64,000 nt of DNA from Enterococcus malodoratus ATCC 43197. Lineage in GTDB: Bacteria; Bacillota; Bacilli; Lactobacillales; Enterococcaceae. Of the stretch, positions 8,210 to 16,924 are shown piece by piece; position 1 is the first letter of the stretch; every line of letters starts with the position of its first letter. The notes beneath the pieces were generated by a model. The model saw nothing but the letters and a program-made list of their open reading frames with translations. It made no database searches and was not told where the DNA came from. The translations under genes and the position numbers were made by a program. The stretch is from positions 1,650,136-1,714,135 of the forward strand of contig NZ_KE136481.1 in NCBI RefSeq assembly GCF_000407185.1, in the 5' to 3' direction.

Positions 8210-9191
8210 TGGTAAAGTTCGGGCTTATACGAATATCGCCTTGATTAAATATTGGGGCAAAGAAAACCAAGAACTGATTATTCCAATGAACAATAGCTTA
8301 TCATTAACATTGGATGCTTTTTATACTGAAACACAAGTACTCTTTTCAAAAGACCTGACCGAAGACCAATTCTATTTGGATAATCAACTGCAAGATTCGA
8401 AAGCGACCTTAAAAGTGAGTCGCTTTCTTGATTTAGCGCGCAAAAAAGCCGATTGTACGCTGTATGCAACGGTTCGCAGTCAAAATTTTGTACCGACTGC
8501 TGCTGGCTTGGCTTCTTCTGCTAGCGGCTTGGCGGCTTTAGCAGGTGCTGCCAGCGCAGCATTAAAATTGGATCTTTCTTCAGAAGAGCTATCACGTTTA
8601 GCGCGTCGTGGCTCTGGTTCTGCCTGCCGCAGTATCTATGGTGGTTTTTCAGAATGGCAAAAAGGGACTTCTGATGAAACTTCTTATGCAGTAGGAATTG
8701 CTAGTGACGGTTTTGAAGATCAGCTTAGCATGATTTTCGTCGTGGTCAACGACGCTCAAAAGGATATTTCCAGTCGTGACGGAATGCAGCGAACGGTTGA
8801 AACATCTGCTTTTTATGGTGGCTGGCTGCAAACTGTACCGCAAGATTTAGCTAAAGCAAGAAAGGCCATCGCCGAGAAAGACTTCATTGCTCTTGGAGAA
8901 GTGACCGAAGCCAGTGCTTTAAAAATGCATGGGACAACTTTAGCAGCTACACCGCCCTTTACTTATTGGTCTGCGGAAAGTATGAAGGCGATGAATCTTG
9001 TCCGCCAAATTAGAAACGATGGTTTGCCCTGCTATTTTACGATGGACGCAGGTCCAAATGTCAAAATTCTGGTTGAACGAAAAAATGAAGAAGCTTTATT
9101 AAATGCTCTAAGAGATCAGTTTGACGCGCAACAAGTCGTTGTCGCTCATACAGGTCCAGCAATTGAAATTTTGTCAGAGGAGGAAGCGTAA
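8202..9191 (+). CDS. mvaD: diphosphomevalonate decarboxylase
   Basis: ATP-dependent decarboxylation of mevalonate 5-diphosphate to isopentenyl diphosphate; GHMP superfamily. The 329-residue product begins MFSGKVRAYTNIALIKYWGK, which matches the family start. It contains PTAAGLASSASGLAALA (phosphate loop) and RRGSGSACRSIYGGF, and the catalytic Asp lies in SRDGM. A GTG at 8190 is in frame, but the ATG at 8202 fits the family and overlaps the mvaK1 stop, indicating coupled translation. Confidence 0.97.
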   Translation: MFSGKVRAYTNIALIKYWGKENQELIIPMNNSLSLTLDAFYTETQVLFSKDLTEDQFYLDNQLQDSKATLKVSRFLDLARKKADCTLYATVRSQNFVPTAAGLASSASGLAALAGAASAALKLDLSSEELSRLARRGSGSACRSIYGGFSEWQKGTSDETSYAVGIASDGFEDQLSMIFVVVNDAQKDISSRDGMQRTVETSAFYGGWLQTVPQDLAKARKAIAEKDFIALGEVTEASALKMHGTTLAATPPFTYWSAESMKAMNLVRQIRNDGLPCYFTMDAGPNVKILVERKNEEALLNALRDQFDAQQVVVAHTGPAIEILSEEEA

Positions 9192-10280
9192 ATGATCGAA
9201 GTAACTGCACCAGGCAAATTATACATTGCTGGTGAATACGCGGTAGTGGAACCGGGACATCCGGCGATCATCGTGGCGATTGATCAATTTATTTCGGTCT
9301 CTATCGGCCCCGCCAAAAAAAGCGGCAGCATCCAATCCGCTCAATATAGCGACATGCCCGTTCGTTGGACTCGTCGCAAAAATGAACTAGTTTTAGACAT
9401 TCGCGACAATCCTTTTCATTATATTTTAGCGGCGATCCACTTTACTGAAAAGTTCGCACAGGAAAAAGGAAAAAAACTTGCTTTCTTTGATTTGAAAGTA
9501 ACGAGCGAATTAGATAATTCCAACGGCCGAAAATATGGCCTAGGTTCTAGCGGCGCTGTAACTGTGGCGACCGTCAAGGCCCTGAATGCTTTTTACGATC
9601 TGCAGCTTTCACAACTTGAACTGTTTAAATTGGCAACTTTAGCTCATTTGAACGTCCAAGGAAATGGCTCCTGCGGCGATATTGCGGCAAGCTGTTACGG
9701 CGGCTGGCTAGCTTTTTCCACGTTTGATCACGAATGGGTTCTAGCTAAATTAGAATCTGAGAAAATGTCTACTTTGATTGAAAGCGATTGGCCAAACCTG
9801 CAAATCGAACCTTTGCAAGTTCCTGAAGATTTGCGTTTATTAATTGGCTGGACCGGCAGTCCCGCGTCGACTTCTGATTTAGTTGATCAGGTTCATCAAT
9901 CCCGCAATGAGAAGAAAACATCCTACGAGAATTTTTTACAAGACAGCACAGATTGCGTCAACCAAATGATTCAAGGCTTTAAACAGAATGACATCTCGCT
10001 GATTCAAAAAATGATTCGCAAAAATCGCAGCTTGTTAAATCAATTAACTAGTTTAAGCAACGTATCGATTGAAACAGAGGAATTGAAACGTCTGAATGAT
10101 CTCGCTGAGAAATACGGCGGTGCCGCAAAATCTTCTGGTGCTGGCGGCGGCGACTGCGGAATCGTCATCGTGGATAAACGTGCCGGAATCTTGCCTCTGA
10201 TGAGTTCTTGGGAAAAGGCGGGCATTACTCCTTTGCCTTTGCACGTCTATCACTTCACGGAGGATCGCTATGAATCGTAA
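9192..10280 (+). CDS. mvaK2: phosphomevalonate kinase
   Basis: Converts mevalonate 5-phosphate to the diphosphate; GHMP kinase of 362 residues. It has APGKLYIAGEYAVVEPGHPA at the N-terminus, the glycine-rich loop KYGLGSSGAVTVAT, and C-terminal AKSSGAGGGDCGIV. It starts immediately after the mvaD stop, with GAGGAAG as ribosome binding site, and overlaps fni by 11 bases, so the operon is tightly coupled. Confidence 0.97.
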   Translation: MIEVTAPGKLYIAGEYAVVEPGHPAIIVAIDQFISVSIGPAKKSGSIQSAQYSDMPVRWTRRKNELVLDIRDNPFHYILAAIHFTEKFAQEKGKKLAFFDLKVTSELDNSNGRKYGLGSSGAVTVATVKALNAFYDLQLSQLELFKLATLAHLNVQGNGSCGDIAASCYGGWLAFSTFDHEWVLAKLESEKMSTLIESDWPNLQIEPLQVPEDLRLLIGWTGSPASTSDLVDQVHQSRNEKKTSYENFLQDSTDCVNQMIQGFKQNDISLIQKMIRKNRSLLNQLTSLSNVSIETEELKRLNDLAEKYGGAAKSSGAGGGDCGIVIVDKRAGILPLMSSWEKAGITPLPLHVYHFTEDRYES

Positions 10281-11313
10281 AGATGAACACGTTTCTCTGG
10301 CACGCGCATTTCATCAGAAGCCAAAAGAGAATGATTTTGATGCCATTCGTTTGGTTCATTCTTCTTTGGTTGCTGCACGACCAGAAGACATCGATCTAAG
10401 TACAGAAATTCTGGGGTTAAAACTCAGTGCGCCTTTTTACATCAACGCCATGACTGGCGGCAGCGAAAAAACCAAAAAGATCAACCACGATTTAGCGATC
10501 GTCGCTCGCGAGACCAACTTAATGATGGCAACGGGCTCAGTCAGTGCTGCCCTAAAAGATCCCGCTGTGGCTGACTCTTATACTGTTGTCCGCGAGGTAA
10601 ATCCGAATGGGTTGATCTTAGGAAATATGGGCGCCGGCAGAACAAGCGACGACGCCAAAAGAATCGTCGACCTGCTTCAAGCAGATGGTATGCAAATCCA
10701 TTTGAATGTGCCGCAAGAACTGGTCATGCCTGAAGGCGATCGTGATTTCCATGAGTGGCCTGAAAATATTCAAACAACTATTCAACAACTACCTGTTCCA
10801 GTGATCATTAAAGAAGTCGGTTTTGGCATGAGTAAAGAAACCATTCAGCAGCTGCAATCACTTGGTGTTAAGGCGGTGGATGTTTCCGGTCGCGGCGGTA
10901 CAAGCTTTTCGCAAATCGAAAATGCCCGCCGTAAAAAACGGGAACTGAACTACTTGGACGATTGGGGACAATCAACGGTGATCTCCCTTTTAGAAGCCCA
11001 AGAGGTTGATGAGCTGACACTTTTAGCTTCTGGAGGTATCCGGGATGCTTATGATATTTTCAAAGCTCTCTGCTTAGGCGCCAAAGCGGTTGGTATCTCT
11101 GCTGCTATTTTGGATCACCTTCTCAGTAACGGAATCGATGCTACAGTCGAAATGATCGAGGACTGGAAAACACAGCTTCGCCGATTGTATTTAATGACCG
11201 ATAAAGCTACGACCGCTGATTTAATTCATAATCCAATCATTCTAAGCGGCGCACCAAAAGAATGGTGCCAGGCCCGTGGAATTGATTATAAAAAATTAGC
11301 AACGCGCAGCTAA
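10270..11313 (+). CDS. fni: type 2 isopentenyl-diphosphate delta-isomerase
   Basis: FMN- and NADPH-dependent isomerase (Idi-2) that interconverts isopentenyl and dimethylallyl diphosphate, supplying undecaprenol and quinone synthesis. The TIM-barrel protein has 347 residues, with APFYINAMTGGSEKT, MATGSVSAAL, the catalytic-region NVPQELVMPEGDR, FMN-phosphate binding VSGRGGTSF and LASGGIRDAYD. The ATG lies inside mvaK2 with GGAGG 7 bases upstream. It is the last gene of the mevalonate operon. Confidence 0.97.
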   Translation: MNRKDEHVSLARAFHQKPKENDFDAIRLVHSSLVAARPEDIDLSTEILGLKLSAPFYINAMTGGSEKTKKINHDLAIVARETNLMMATGSVSAALKDPAVADSYTVVREVNPNGLILGNMGAGRTSDDAKRIVDLLQADGMQIHLNVPQELVMPEGDRDFHEWPENIQTTIQQLPVPVIIKEVGFGMSKETIQQLQSLGVKAVDVSGRGGTSFSQIENARRKKRELNYLDDWGQSTVISLLEAQEVDELTLLASGGIRDAYDIFKALCLGAKAVGISAAILDHLLSNGIDATVEMIEDWKTQLRRLYLMTDKATTADLIHNPIILSGAPKEWCQARGIDYKKLATRS

Positions 11314-11329
11314 ATCTGAACCAGCAAAT

Positions 11330-11361
11330 AAGAGGATGAGATCAACCGATCTCATCCTCTT
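11330..11361. terminator. hairpin between fni and the GntR gene
   Basis: AAGAGGATGAGATC, loop AACC, and the perfect complement (11348-11361): a 14-bp stem. There is no clear T-run on either side. It contains the last codons of the GntR gene, so one hairpin probably ends both convergent transcripts. Confidence 0.65.
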
Positions 11362-11989
11362 CATCTGTAAAGATATTCTTTTGAACCATTGCTTGCGCTT
11401 CTTCAGCTTTCCCCTCAAGCAACGCTCGATAAATTGTATTATGCAAACTTGTATTGTCTTGATAATCTTCCATCCGCAAGACCTGTTGGCTTAAATGCAG
11501 TTTGATATCCGGTAGCAGCTCATTGTACCATTTGATCAAGAATGGGTTTTGGCTCATCGCCACGATTTGTTGATGAAAAGCCAAATCTGCCTCGATATAT
11601 TCGGAAAAATTTCCGGCCTCTAATAACCGATTCCTTTGAAACAGCACTTCCTTTAATCGCAGCATGTCTTTATCTGTTCGATACATCGCTGCCAGAACAA
11701 TCGCCTGACTCTCAATCATTGAACGTGCTCGTAAAAGATCCGTCGTTGAAAATTCTCCAATACTGCCATTTTTGACAAATGTACCTGAGCCCTGCTTCAC
11801 TTCTAAAACATTGCTATAGACTAAAATCTTTACCGCTTCTCGTAAAGTCGAACGACCCACTCCGAAAATTTCGGCCAATTCTTTTTCAATCGGTAATTTA
11901 TCCCCGATCATCAATTCGTTTTGCTGAATATAATTTTCTACTTGCTGAATCGTCTCATTCACCAGATTGCGATTTTTCGTCATTTTCAT
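11342..11989 (-). CDS. GntR/FadR-family transcriptional regulator
   Basis: A 215-residue regulator. The N-terminal winged helix has GDKLPIEKELAEIFGVGRST LREAVKIL (residues about 33-60) and EVKQGSGTFV as the wing. The helical FCD-type C-terminal domain contains EADLAFHQQIV, where an effector carboxylate and metal normally bind. ATG at 11989 has AAGGA 7 bases upstream; a second ATG at 11983 is also possible. The gene overlaps the MFS gene upstream by 35 bases, so both are co-transcribed. The 21-bp dyad in the promoter (13146-13166) is its likely operator; regulation of the transporter is inferred. Confidence 0.9.
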   Translation of the reverse strand: MKMTKNRNLVNETIQQVENYIQQNELMIGDKLPIEKELAEIFGVGRSTLREAVKILVYSNVLEVKQGSGTFVKNGSIGEFSTTDLLRARSMIESQAIVLAAMYRTDKDMLRLKEVLFQRNRLLEAGNFSEYIEADLAFHQQIVAMSQNPFLIKWYNELLPDIKLHLSQQVLRMEDYQDNTSLHNTIYRALLEGKAEEAQAMVQKNIFTDEEDEIG

Positions 11990-13121
11990 AGCCTCTTCCT
12001 TGTATTGTCAGCAGCAAGATCCCGCTACACAAAATAATCATAACATATAAAAAGACATTGAAAGATCTAAAAATATCAACTGCTATTCCTAAAAGAATTG
12101 GGATCAAGCCACCGACAATGTACCCGAAAGATTGTACCATTCCAGTCCATAAACTAGCCTCTAACGGATCTTCACTTGCTTGTAATGGCAGCAACATAGC
12201 GATTGGAAAATAGCCGCCCAAACCAAAACCGATCAGAACGATTCCGCTGATCAATAAGAAAAGAGTATTCGTTAATAGGCAGCCAACTCCTAACAATATC
12301 AGACCTCCGCAAATCAAAATCCAACGCCGCGTATTTCCCCAATGGTCCATTAAGACTGGAATAACAAAGCTGAAAATCATTTGAACGATTACAAAAATAG
12401 TCAAATACTGACTGGCTTCGCCGCGAGAAAAACCTTTTTGAACAAGCAGCTCCACTAGCCAAGTACTCACGCCGTAAAACATTCCTGATTGTAATCCAAA
12501 GAATAGAACCATCTTCCACGCCTGCAGTTTTTTTAGCGGGAACCCGCTCGAAGTAATAGAAGCTGACGACTGGATCGTCTTCTTTCCCATGACAAAAGAC
12601 CAAACAACACCCGCAACTATCGCTAACACACTCCAAATCCCCAATGCAATGGGCCATGAATAATCGGCCAAAGAAAGACTGAATCTCGATGCGGCGGCCG
12701 AACCAACACCCATACTGATGGAATAGACACCGATCAGCAGACCCGTTTGCCGTGGAAAATATTCCTTGATCAAACTTGAAAGTAAAGGCCCAATAATTGC
12801 GATAGCGAATCCGATCACGACTGCTGAAATAACTAAGCTTAGATAATTAGAGAAAATAATCCGACTCGCCGTACCCATGGCTAAAATAAACAAACAGAAC
12901 AGGATACTGCGGTCACGGCCTATTTGCTGCTGCATCCGTTTAACGCCAAAGGCCATGACCCCCATACAAATTACCGGAATACTCGTTAGCAAACTCACTT
13001 GAAAATTGTTCAGCTGCAAATCTTGTTTGATCAATCCGATCAAGGGCGGTATCGAAGAAATCCCCAATCGCAGATTCAGCGCCACAATAAATACTACAAG
13101 AACCATTTTTTTATTTTTCAT
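11955..13121 (-). CDS. MFS transporter, CynX/NimT-like
   Basis: A 388-residue major facilitator with about 12 hydrophobic segments and no long soluble domains. The start NLRLGISSIPPLIGLIKQDL resembles the CynX/NimT (cyanate and 2-nitroimidazole) group. The substrate is unknown. ATG has GGAGG upstream, and the promoter is at 13163-13191. It is first in a two-gene unit with the GntR regulator, suggesting that the regulator senses the transported compound; this is inference. Confidence 0.85.
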   Translation of the reverse strand: MKNKKMVLVVFIVALNLRLGISSIPPLIGLIKQDLQLNNFQVSLLTSIPVICMGVMAFGVKRMQQQIGRDRSILFCLFILAMGTASRIIFSNYLSLVISAVVIGFAIAIIGPLLSSLIKEYFPRQTGLLIGVYSISMGVGSAAASRFSLSLADYSWPIALGIWSVLAIVAGVVWSFVMGKKTIQSSASITSSGFPLKKLQAWKMVLFFGLQSGMFYGVSTWLVELLVQKGFSRGEASQYLTIFVIVQMIFSFVIPVLMDHWGNTRRWILICGGLILLGVGCLLTNTLFLLISGIVLIGFGLGGYFPIAMLLPLQASEDPLEASLWTGMVQSFGYIVGGLIPILLGIAVDIFRSFNVFLYVMIILCSGILLLTIQGRGYENDEKSQSGE

Positions 13122-13145
13122 AAAAACCTCCTTTTGAAATTCATC

Positions 13146-13166
13146 TGATGTATTTTAAATTCATCA
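13146..13166 (-). promoter_or_regulatory. 21-bp operator-like dyad (GntR candidate)
   Basis: Arms TGATGTATTT and AAATTCATCA around a single central T differ at one position only. The dyad overlaps the -10 box (13163-13168) of the MFS-GntR promoter, the expected place for autorepression. Confidence 0.7.
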
Positions 13167-13191
13167 TATCATTCCGAAAGGAGCTTTACAA
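13163..13191 (-). promoter_or_regulatory. promoter of the MFS-GntR operon
   Basis: On the minus strand TTGTAA (13186-13191), 17 bases, TATGAT (13163-13168). Confidence 0.8.
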
Positions 13192-13236
13192 TTCTATTAG
13201 GAACTTCTTTATCTGTGAATAGTTTGGCACACAAAA

Positions 13237-13262
13237 AAAGAAACCCACAAATGAGTTTCTTT
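13237..13262 (-). terminator. terminator of the 157-aa gene
   Basis: AAAGAAAC and GTTTCTTT (13237-13244 with 13255-13262) pair, and on the minus strand a T-run follows. It overlaps the stop codon. Confidence 0.8.
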
Positions 13263-13734
13263 ACCTTCTAAATATTCGCTGAAGCCAACTTTTCTTTTCA
13301 CCAATCCGGATGTTTCCACTAATTTTTTTGGCATCCAGCATTGACTGAAAAAAGATATTGTCTTGCAGTAATAATTGATTAATAATTTTCAAACGTCTAA
13401 AATATTTTTTCTTACTCTCATCAAACGTCAGATCCTCTGGTAATTTTCCAGAAGCTTCGAGACGAGTGTAATCTCTTTCGACAAGCTTCAACAATTCGTA
13501 TTGTTGTGTCAGCAGATGATTGATTTGTTTGATTTCAGGAGGTGTCACAGAAATTTTCGACTCTGAAGGAGCAAATTGATTCATCGCAGCGACATAATCT
13601 TGCATGTCTAGCATAAAGATATGATTGGCTTTACTGGCCATCAATTTTTTTTCATTTACTAAATAATCAATTAATGCACCTAGTCGCGCATTTAAGTTTC
13701 CTAATTCTTCTAACTCACGTTTCAGTTTCTCCAT
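13261..13734 (-). CDS. uncharacterised cytoplasmic helical protein
   Basis: A 157-residue protein that I do not recognise. It is strongly charged and predicted helical, with a heptad-like N-terminus (MEKLKRELEELGNLNARLG), a middle stretch SVTPPEIKQINHLLTQQYELLK, and a basic C-terminus SWLQRIFRR that could touch membrane or nucleic acid. There is no signal peptide, membrane segment or cysteine motif. No good ribosome binding site is seen beyond a GAGGGC-like stretch before the ATG. It stands alone between the MFS-GntR unit and adhE and ends in its own terminator. Confidence 0.7.
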   Translation of the reverse strand: MEKLKRELEELGNLNARLGALIDYLVNEKKLMASKANHIFMLDMQDYVAAMNQFAPSESKISVTPPEIKQINHLLTQQYELLKLVERDYTRLEASGKLPEDLTFDESKKKYFRRLKIINQLLLQDNIFFQSMLDAKKISGNIRIGEKKSWLQRIFRR

Positions 13735-13990
13735 GCCCTCGAACCTTTCTTCTCATCCTAATCCTAGTCTATCGTTTTTCACAGGCTATAACAATCAAAG
13801 AGATTCATTTTGTCTAAAAAAACTGAACATTTTAAATAAAAAAAATCAGAATTATTTTTTTTCTAAAAAATATGAAAAATTTTTTATAATTAGTCGCTGA
13901 ATATCAATTTTAGGCTTTGATAACTTGTTCTTATACCATTAGATTTTTACGCAAAAAATTGTATCGTATTTGTCTTTCTTCCGATTTATC
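13735..13990. other. AT-rich intergenic stretch
   Basis: A very AT-rich stretch between the 157-aa gene and the adhE terminator. I see runs of A and T but no convincing promoter, dyad or reading frame apart from sequences that may serve the 157-aa gene. Confidence 0.4.
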
Positions 13991-14020
13991 AAAAAAAAGA
14001 GCCCTCATATTGAGGACCCT
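13991..14020 (-). terminator. terminator of adhE copy 1
   Basis: On the minus strand GGGTCCTCA and TGAGGGCTC form a hairpin followed by eight T. Confidence 0.85.
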
Positions 14021-14029
14021 TGCTAAGCT

Positions 14030-16630
14030 CTATGCTTTGTAATCGTAAGCTGTTACGATGATTTCTTTCAACTCACTGATCAATGGTTCTTTAGGATTTG
14101 CTGTTGTACATTGATCTTCATAAGCCAATTCTGACATACGATCAACTGTTGTATTCAACGTTTCTTGAGTCACGCCTTGCGCTTTCAAGTTCATGTCAAT
14201 CCCAACTTCTGTTCCTAAGTTGTAAACCGCTTCGATCAACGCTTCAACTAATTCTGCTGTTGTATTGCCTTTAAGTCCTAAGAATTTCGCAATATCTGCA
14301 TAGTCAGTGTCTGCACGGAAGTAGTCATATTTAGGGAACATCGCATGTTTTTGCGGATCTTTAGCATTGTAACGGATGATATGAGGCAATAGAATTGCGT
14401 TCGTACGTCCGTGAGGAATGCCGTATTCTCCACCAATTTTATGTGCGATTGAGTGACAAATTCCCAAGAAGGCATTAGCAAATGCCATACCAGCCATTGC
14501 TGATGCGTTATGCATTTTTTCACGCGCTTCTGGATCTGCTGTTTTCACTGATTTATCAAGGTTTTCAAAGACGATCTTGATCGCTTGTAAACTTAAACCA
14601 CGTGTATAGTCAGAAGCCATAACAGATACATAAGACTCGATTGCGTGAGTCAATACGTCCATACCAGTATCAGCAGTAACTGAAGCAGGTACTGTCATTA
14701 CAAATTGAGGGTCTACGATCGCTACATCTGGAGTCAATGCGTAGTCTGCTAATGGGTATTTCACATGTGTTTCACTATCTGTAATAACGGCAAATGGTGT
14801 TACTTCAGAACCAGTACCAGAAGTTGTTGGGATACATACGAACTGAGTTTTTTCAGGTTTGCCGATATTGTACGTCCGTTTACGGATATCCAAGAATTTT
14901 TGTTTCGCGCCGAAGAATGAAGTGTCTGGGTGTTCAAAGAACATCCACATACCTTTCGCCGCATCCATTGCAGAACCACCACCAAGAGCGATTACTGTAT
15001 CAGGTTGGAAGTCGTTGAATACTTCTAAGCCTTTATAAACAGTGTTTGTTGAAGGGTTAGGTTCAACATCAGAGAAAACTTCGATTTTCACGTCATTTTT
15101 ACGACGTCCAAGAACTTCGCGAACGATGTCAGCGTAACCGAATTGAACCATACCAGGGTCACAAACTAACATAACACGTTCAACGTTTTCCATTTGTGTC
15201 AAATACAATAGAGAGTTCTTTTCGAAGTAGATTTTTGACGGTAATTTAAACCATTGCATATTATTTCTCCGTTTCGCTATAGTTTTAACATTGATTAAGT
15301 TAATAGCAGATACGTTCTTAGATACAGAGTTCTTACCGTATGAACCACAACCAAGAGTCAATGATGGGATCATTTCATTGTAGATATCACCGATACCGCC
15401 TTCAGCAGATGGTGAATTTACTAAGATACGGCAAGCTTTCATACGCAAACCAAATTTCACTTGCAAGTCTTCGTCTTCAGTATGGATAACCGCTGTATGT
15501 CCCAATCCGCCTAATTCAAGCATTCCTTGGCAAAGATCGAATCCATGTACATGATCGTTTGCTTTGATCATTGCTAAAACTGGAGAAAGTTTTTCACGTG
15601 ATAATGGATAATCAGCGCCTACGCCGTCTAATTCTGCAATCAGAATTTTTGTGCCTGCAGGAACCTTGATACCTGCACGTTGTGCGATATCTTCAGCTGA
15701 ATGACCAACGATTGCAGGGTTAACTGCATATTTGCCTTCGTTCATTACAGCGTCTTCTAATCTCTTTAATTCTGCTTTTTTCACTACGTATACTTGATGC
15801 GCTTGGAATTCAGCTTTCACTTCTTCGTAGACTTCTTTGTCAACGATGACCGCTTGTTCAGAAGCACAGATCATACCATTATCAAATGATTTTGATACGA
15901 TCAAGTCATTTACTGCACGTTTGATTTTCGCAGTTTTTTCAATATATGAAGGAACGTTACCAGCACCTACACCTAAAGCTGGTTTACCAGTAGAGTATGC
16001 TGATTTAACCATGCCTGGTCCGCCAGTCGCAAGAACGATTGCTACGCCAGGGTGGTTCATTAACATTGATGTTGCGTCGATCGATGGCTTTTCGATCCAT
16101 TGGATACAGTTTTCAGGAGCGCCCGCTGCGATTGCAGCATCACGAACGATACGTGCAGCTTCAGCCGAACATTTTTGAGCACTTGGGTGGAATGCAAATA
16201 CAATTGGATTCCCTGTTTTTAATGCGATCATTGATTTAAAGATTGTAGTAGAAGTTGGGTTTGTCGTAGGCGTTACCCCACAAACAACTCCGACAGGTCC
16301 GGCAACTTCAATTAAGCCTTTTTGTTTGTCTTCGCCGATTACACCAACTGTTTTATCATGTTTAATGCTGTTCCAGATATATTCTGATGCATACATGTTT
16401 TTGATGGCTTTATCTTCAACAACTCCGCGGCCAGTTTCTTCAACCGCCATTTTTGCCAACATCATGTGCTTGTCTAGTGCAGCCATTGCCATTTCGTGAA
16501 CGATATGGTCAACTTTTTCTTGATCGAAATCTTCCATTTCTTTCAGAGCAACATTTGCTTTTGTCGCTAGTTCGTCAATCACTTGCTCAACACTAACCGT
16601 GTTTTTTTCCTTTTCAATCGCTTTAGCCAT
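14030..16630 (-). CDS. adhE: bifunctional acetaldehyde-CoA/alcohol dehydrogenase AdhE, copy 1
   Basis: Reduces acetyl-CoA to acetaldehyde and then ethanol, regenerating NAD during fermentation; it forms spirosome filaments. The 866 residues contain an aldehyde dehydrogenase half (SFDNGMICASEQ with catalytic Cys, GKPALGVGAGNVPSYIE), a linker with RRNNMQWFKLPSKIYF, and an iron alcohol dehydrogenase half with GGGSAMDAAKG and the metal-binding HSIAHKIGGEYGIPHGRTNA. I start at 16630, where AGGAGG lies 6 bases upstream; the frame stays open through the promoter but without a binding site. Two Rex-type dyads flank its promoter, so redox control is expected. A paralogue of identical length lies at 20812-23412. 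Confidence 0.97.
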   Translation of the reverse strand: MAKAIEKEKNTVSVEQVIDELATKANVALKEMEDFDQEKVDHIVHEMAMAALDKHMMLAKMAVEETGRGVVEDKAIKNMYASEYIWNSIKHDKTVGVIGEDKQKGLIEVAGPVGVVCGVTPTTNPTSTTIFKSMIALKTGNPIVFAFHPSAQKCSAEAARIVRDAAIAAGAPENCIQWIEKPSIDATSMLMNHPGVAIVLATGGPGMVKSAYSTGKPALGVGAGNVPSYIEKTAKIKRAVNDLIVSKSFDNGMICASEQAVIVDKEVYEEVKAEFQAHQVYVVKKAELKRLEDAVMNEGKYAVNPAIVGHSAEDIAQRAGIKVPAGTKILIAELDGVGADYPLSREKLSPVLAMIKANDHVHGFDLCQGMLELGGLGHTAVIHTEDEDLQVKFGLRMKACRILVNSPSAEGGIGDIYNEMIPSLTLGCGSYGKNSVSKNVSAINLINVKTIAKRRNNMQWFKLPSKIYFEKNSLLYLTQMENVERVMLVCDPGMVQFGYADIVREVLGRRKNDVKIEVFSDVEPNPSTNTVYKGLEVFNDFQPDTVIALGGGSAMDAAKGMWMFFEHPDTSFFGAKQKFLDIRKRTYNIGKPEKTQFVCIPTTSGTGSEVTPFAVITDSETHVKYPLADYALTPDVAIVDPQFVMTVPASVTADTGMDVLTHAIESYVSVMASDYTRGLSLQAIKIVFENLDKSVKTADPEAREKMHNASAMAGMAFANAFLGICHSIAHKIGGEYGIPHGRTNAILLPHIIRYNAKDPQKHAMFPKYDYFRADTDYADIAKFLGLKGNTTAELVEALIEAVYNLGTEVGIDMNLKAQGVTQETLNTTVDRMSELAYEDQCTTANPKEPLISELKEIIVTAYDYKA

Positions 16631-16650
16631 GTGTATCCTCCTAAAAATTT

Positions 16651-16668
16651 TTGTGTTACTTTTCACAT
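16651..16668. promoter_or_regulatory. Rex-type operator, promoter-distal side
   Basis: TTGTGTTACTTTTCACAT matches the Rex consensus TTGTGA-N6-TCACAA in both half sites with small deviations. It begins 4 bases downstream of the -10 box on the minus strand, so binding would block the polymerase. Confidence 0.75.
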
Positions 16669-16672
16669 AGAT

Positions 16673-16701
16673 ATCATACAACACTGATTCCTGTTTGTAA
16701 A
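16673..16701 (-). promoter_or_regulatory. promoter of adhE copy 1
   Basis: TTTACA (16696-16701), 17 bases, TATGAT (16673-16678) on the minus strand. A dyad CTGTTT-GT-AAACAG (16691-16704) covers the -35. Confidence 0.85.
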
Positions 16702-16707
16702 CAGTTT

Positions 16708-16725
16708 TTGTGATATTTTTCACAC
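16708..16725. promoter_or_regulatory. Rex-type operator, upstream side
   Basis: TTGTGATATTTTTCACAC is close to the Rex consensus (TTGTGA and TCACAN). It sits 6 bases upstream of the -35 of adhE copy 1. Confidence 0.85.
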
Positions 16726-16787
16726 TAATATTTTTTATTAACAAATGCCATTAAAACAATGAGTAAGGAACATCTGTTTTTTTGAGA

Positions 16788-16874
16788 GATTCAAAAAAGA
16801 TAGAGACTTCCAAAGAACTTTTTTCACAATGTTTTTTTTTACCAGACAGATTTCTATCTGATTCAAAAAAGATA
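16788..16874. repeat. 15-bp direct repeat GATTCAAAAAAGATA
   Basis: Identical 15-base copies at 16788-16802 and 16860-16874, 72 bases apart, lie between the adhE copy 1 promoter and the surface-protein terminator. No function is apparent; A-rich sequence makes chance or slippage possible. Confidence 0.5.
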
Positions 16875-16880
16875 AATATA

Positions 16881-16915
16881 AAAAAACTGATCAGCCGTCC
16901 TTTGCTAACCAGTTT
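16881..16915 (-). terminator. terminator of the surface-protein gene
   Basis: On the minus strand ACTGGTTAGC pairs with GGCTGATCAGT (one internal mismatch) and a T-run follows. Confidence 0.8.
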
Positions 16916-16924
16916 CGTTTTTAA

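Noticed and set aside
14278-14523. Matching alternative-frame reading frames in both adhE genes (also 22883-23164)
   Set aside because: Their similarity is a by-product of the near-identical DNA in the true frame; no start signals.
16631-16744. 38-codon N-terminal extension of adhE copy 1
   Set aside because: It covers the promoter and a Rex site, has no binding site, and the shorter form equals copy 2 in length.
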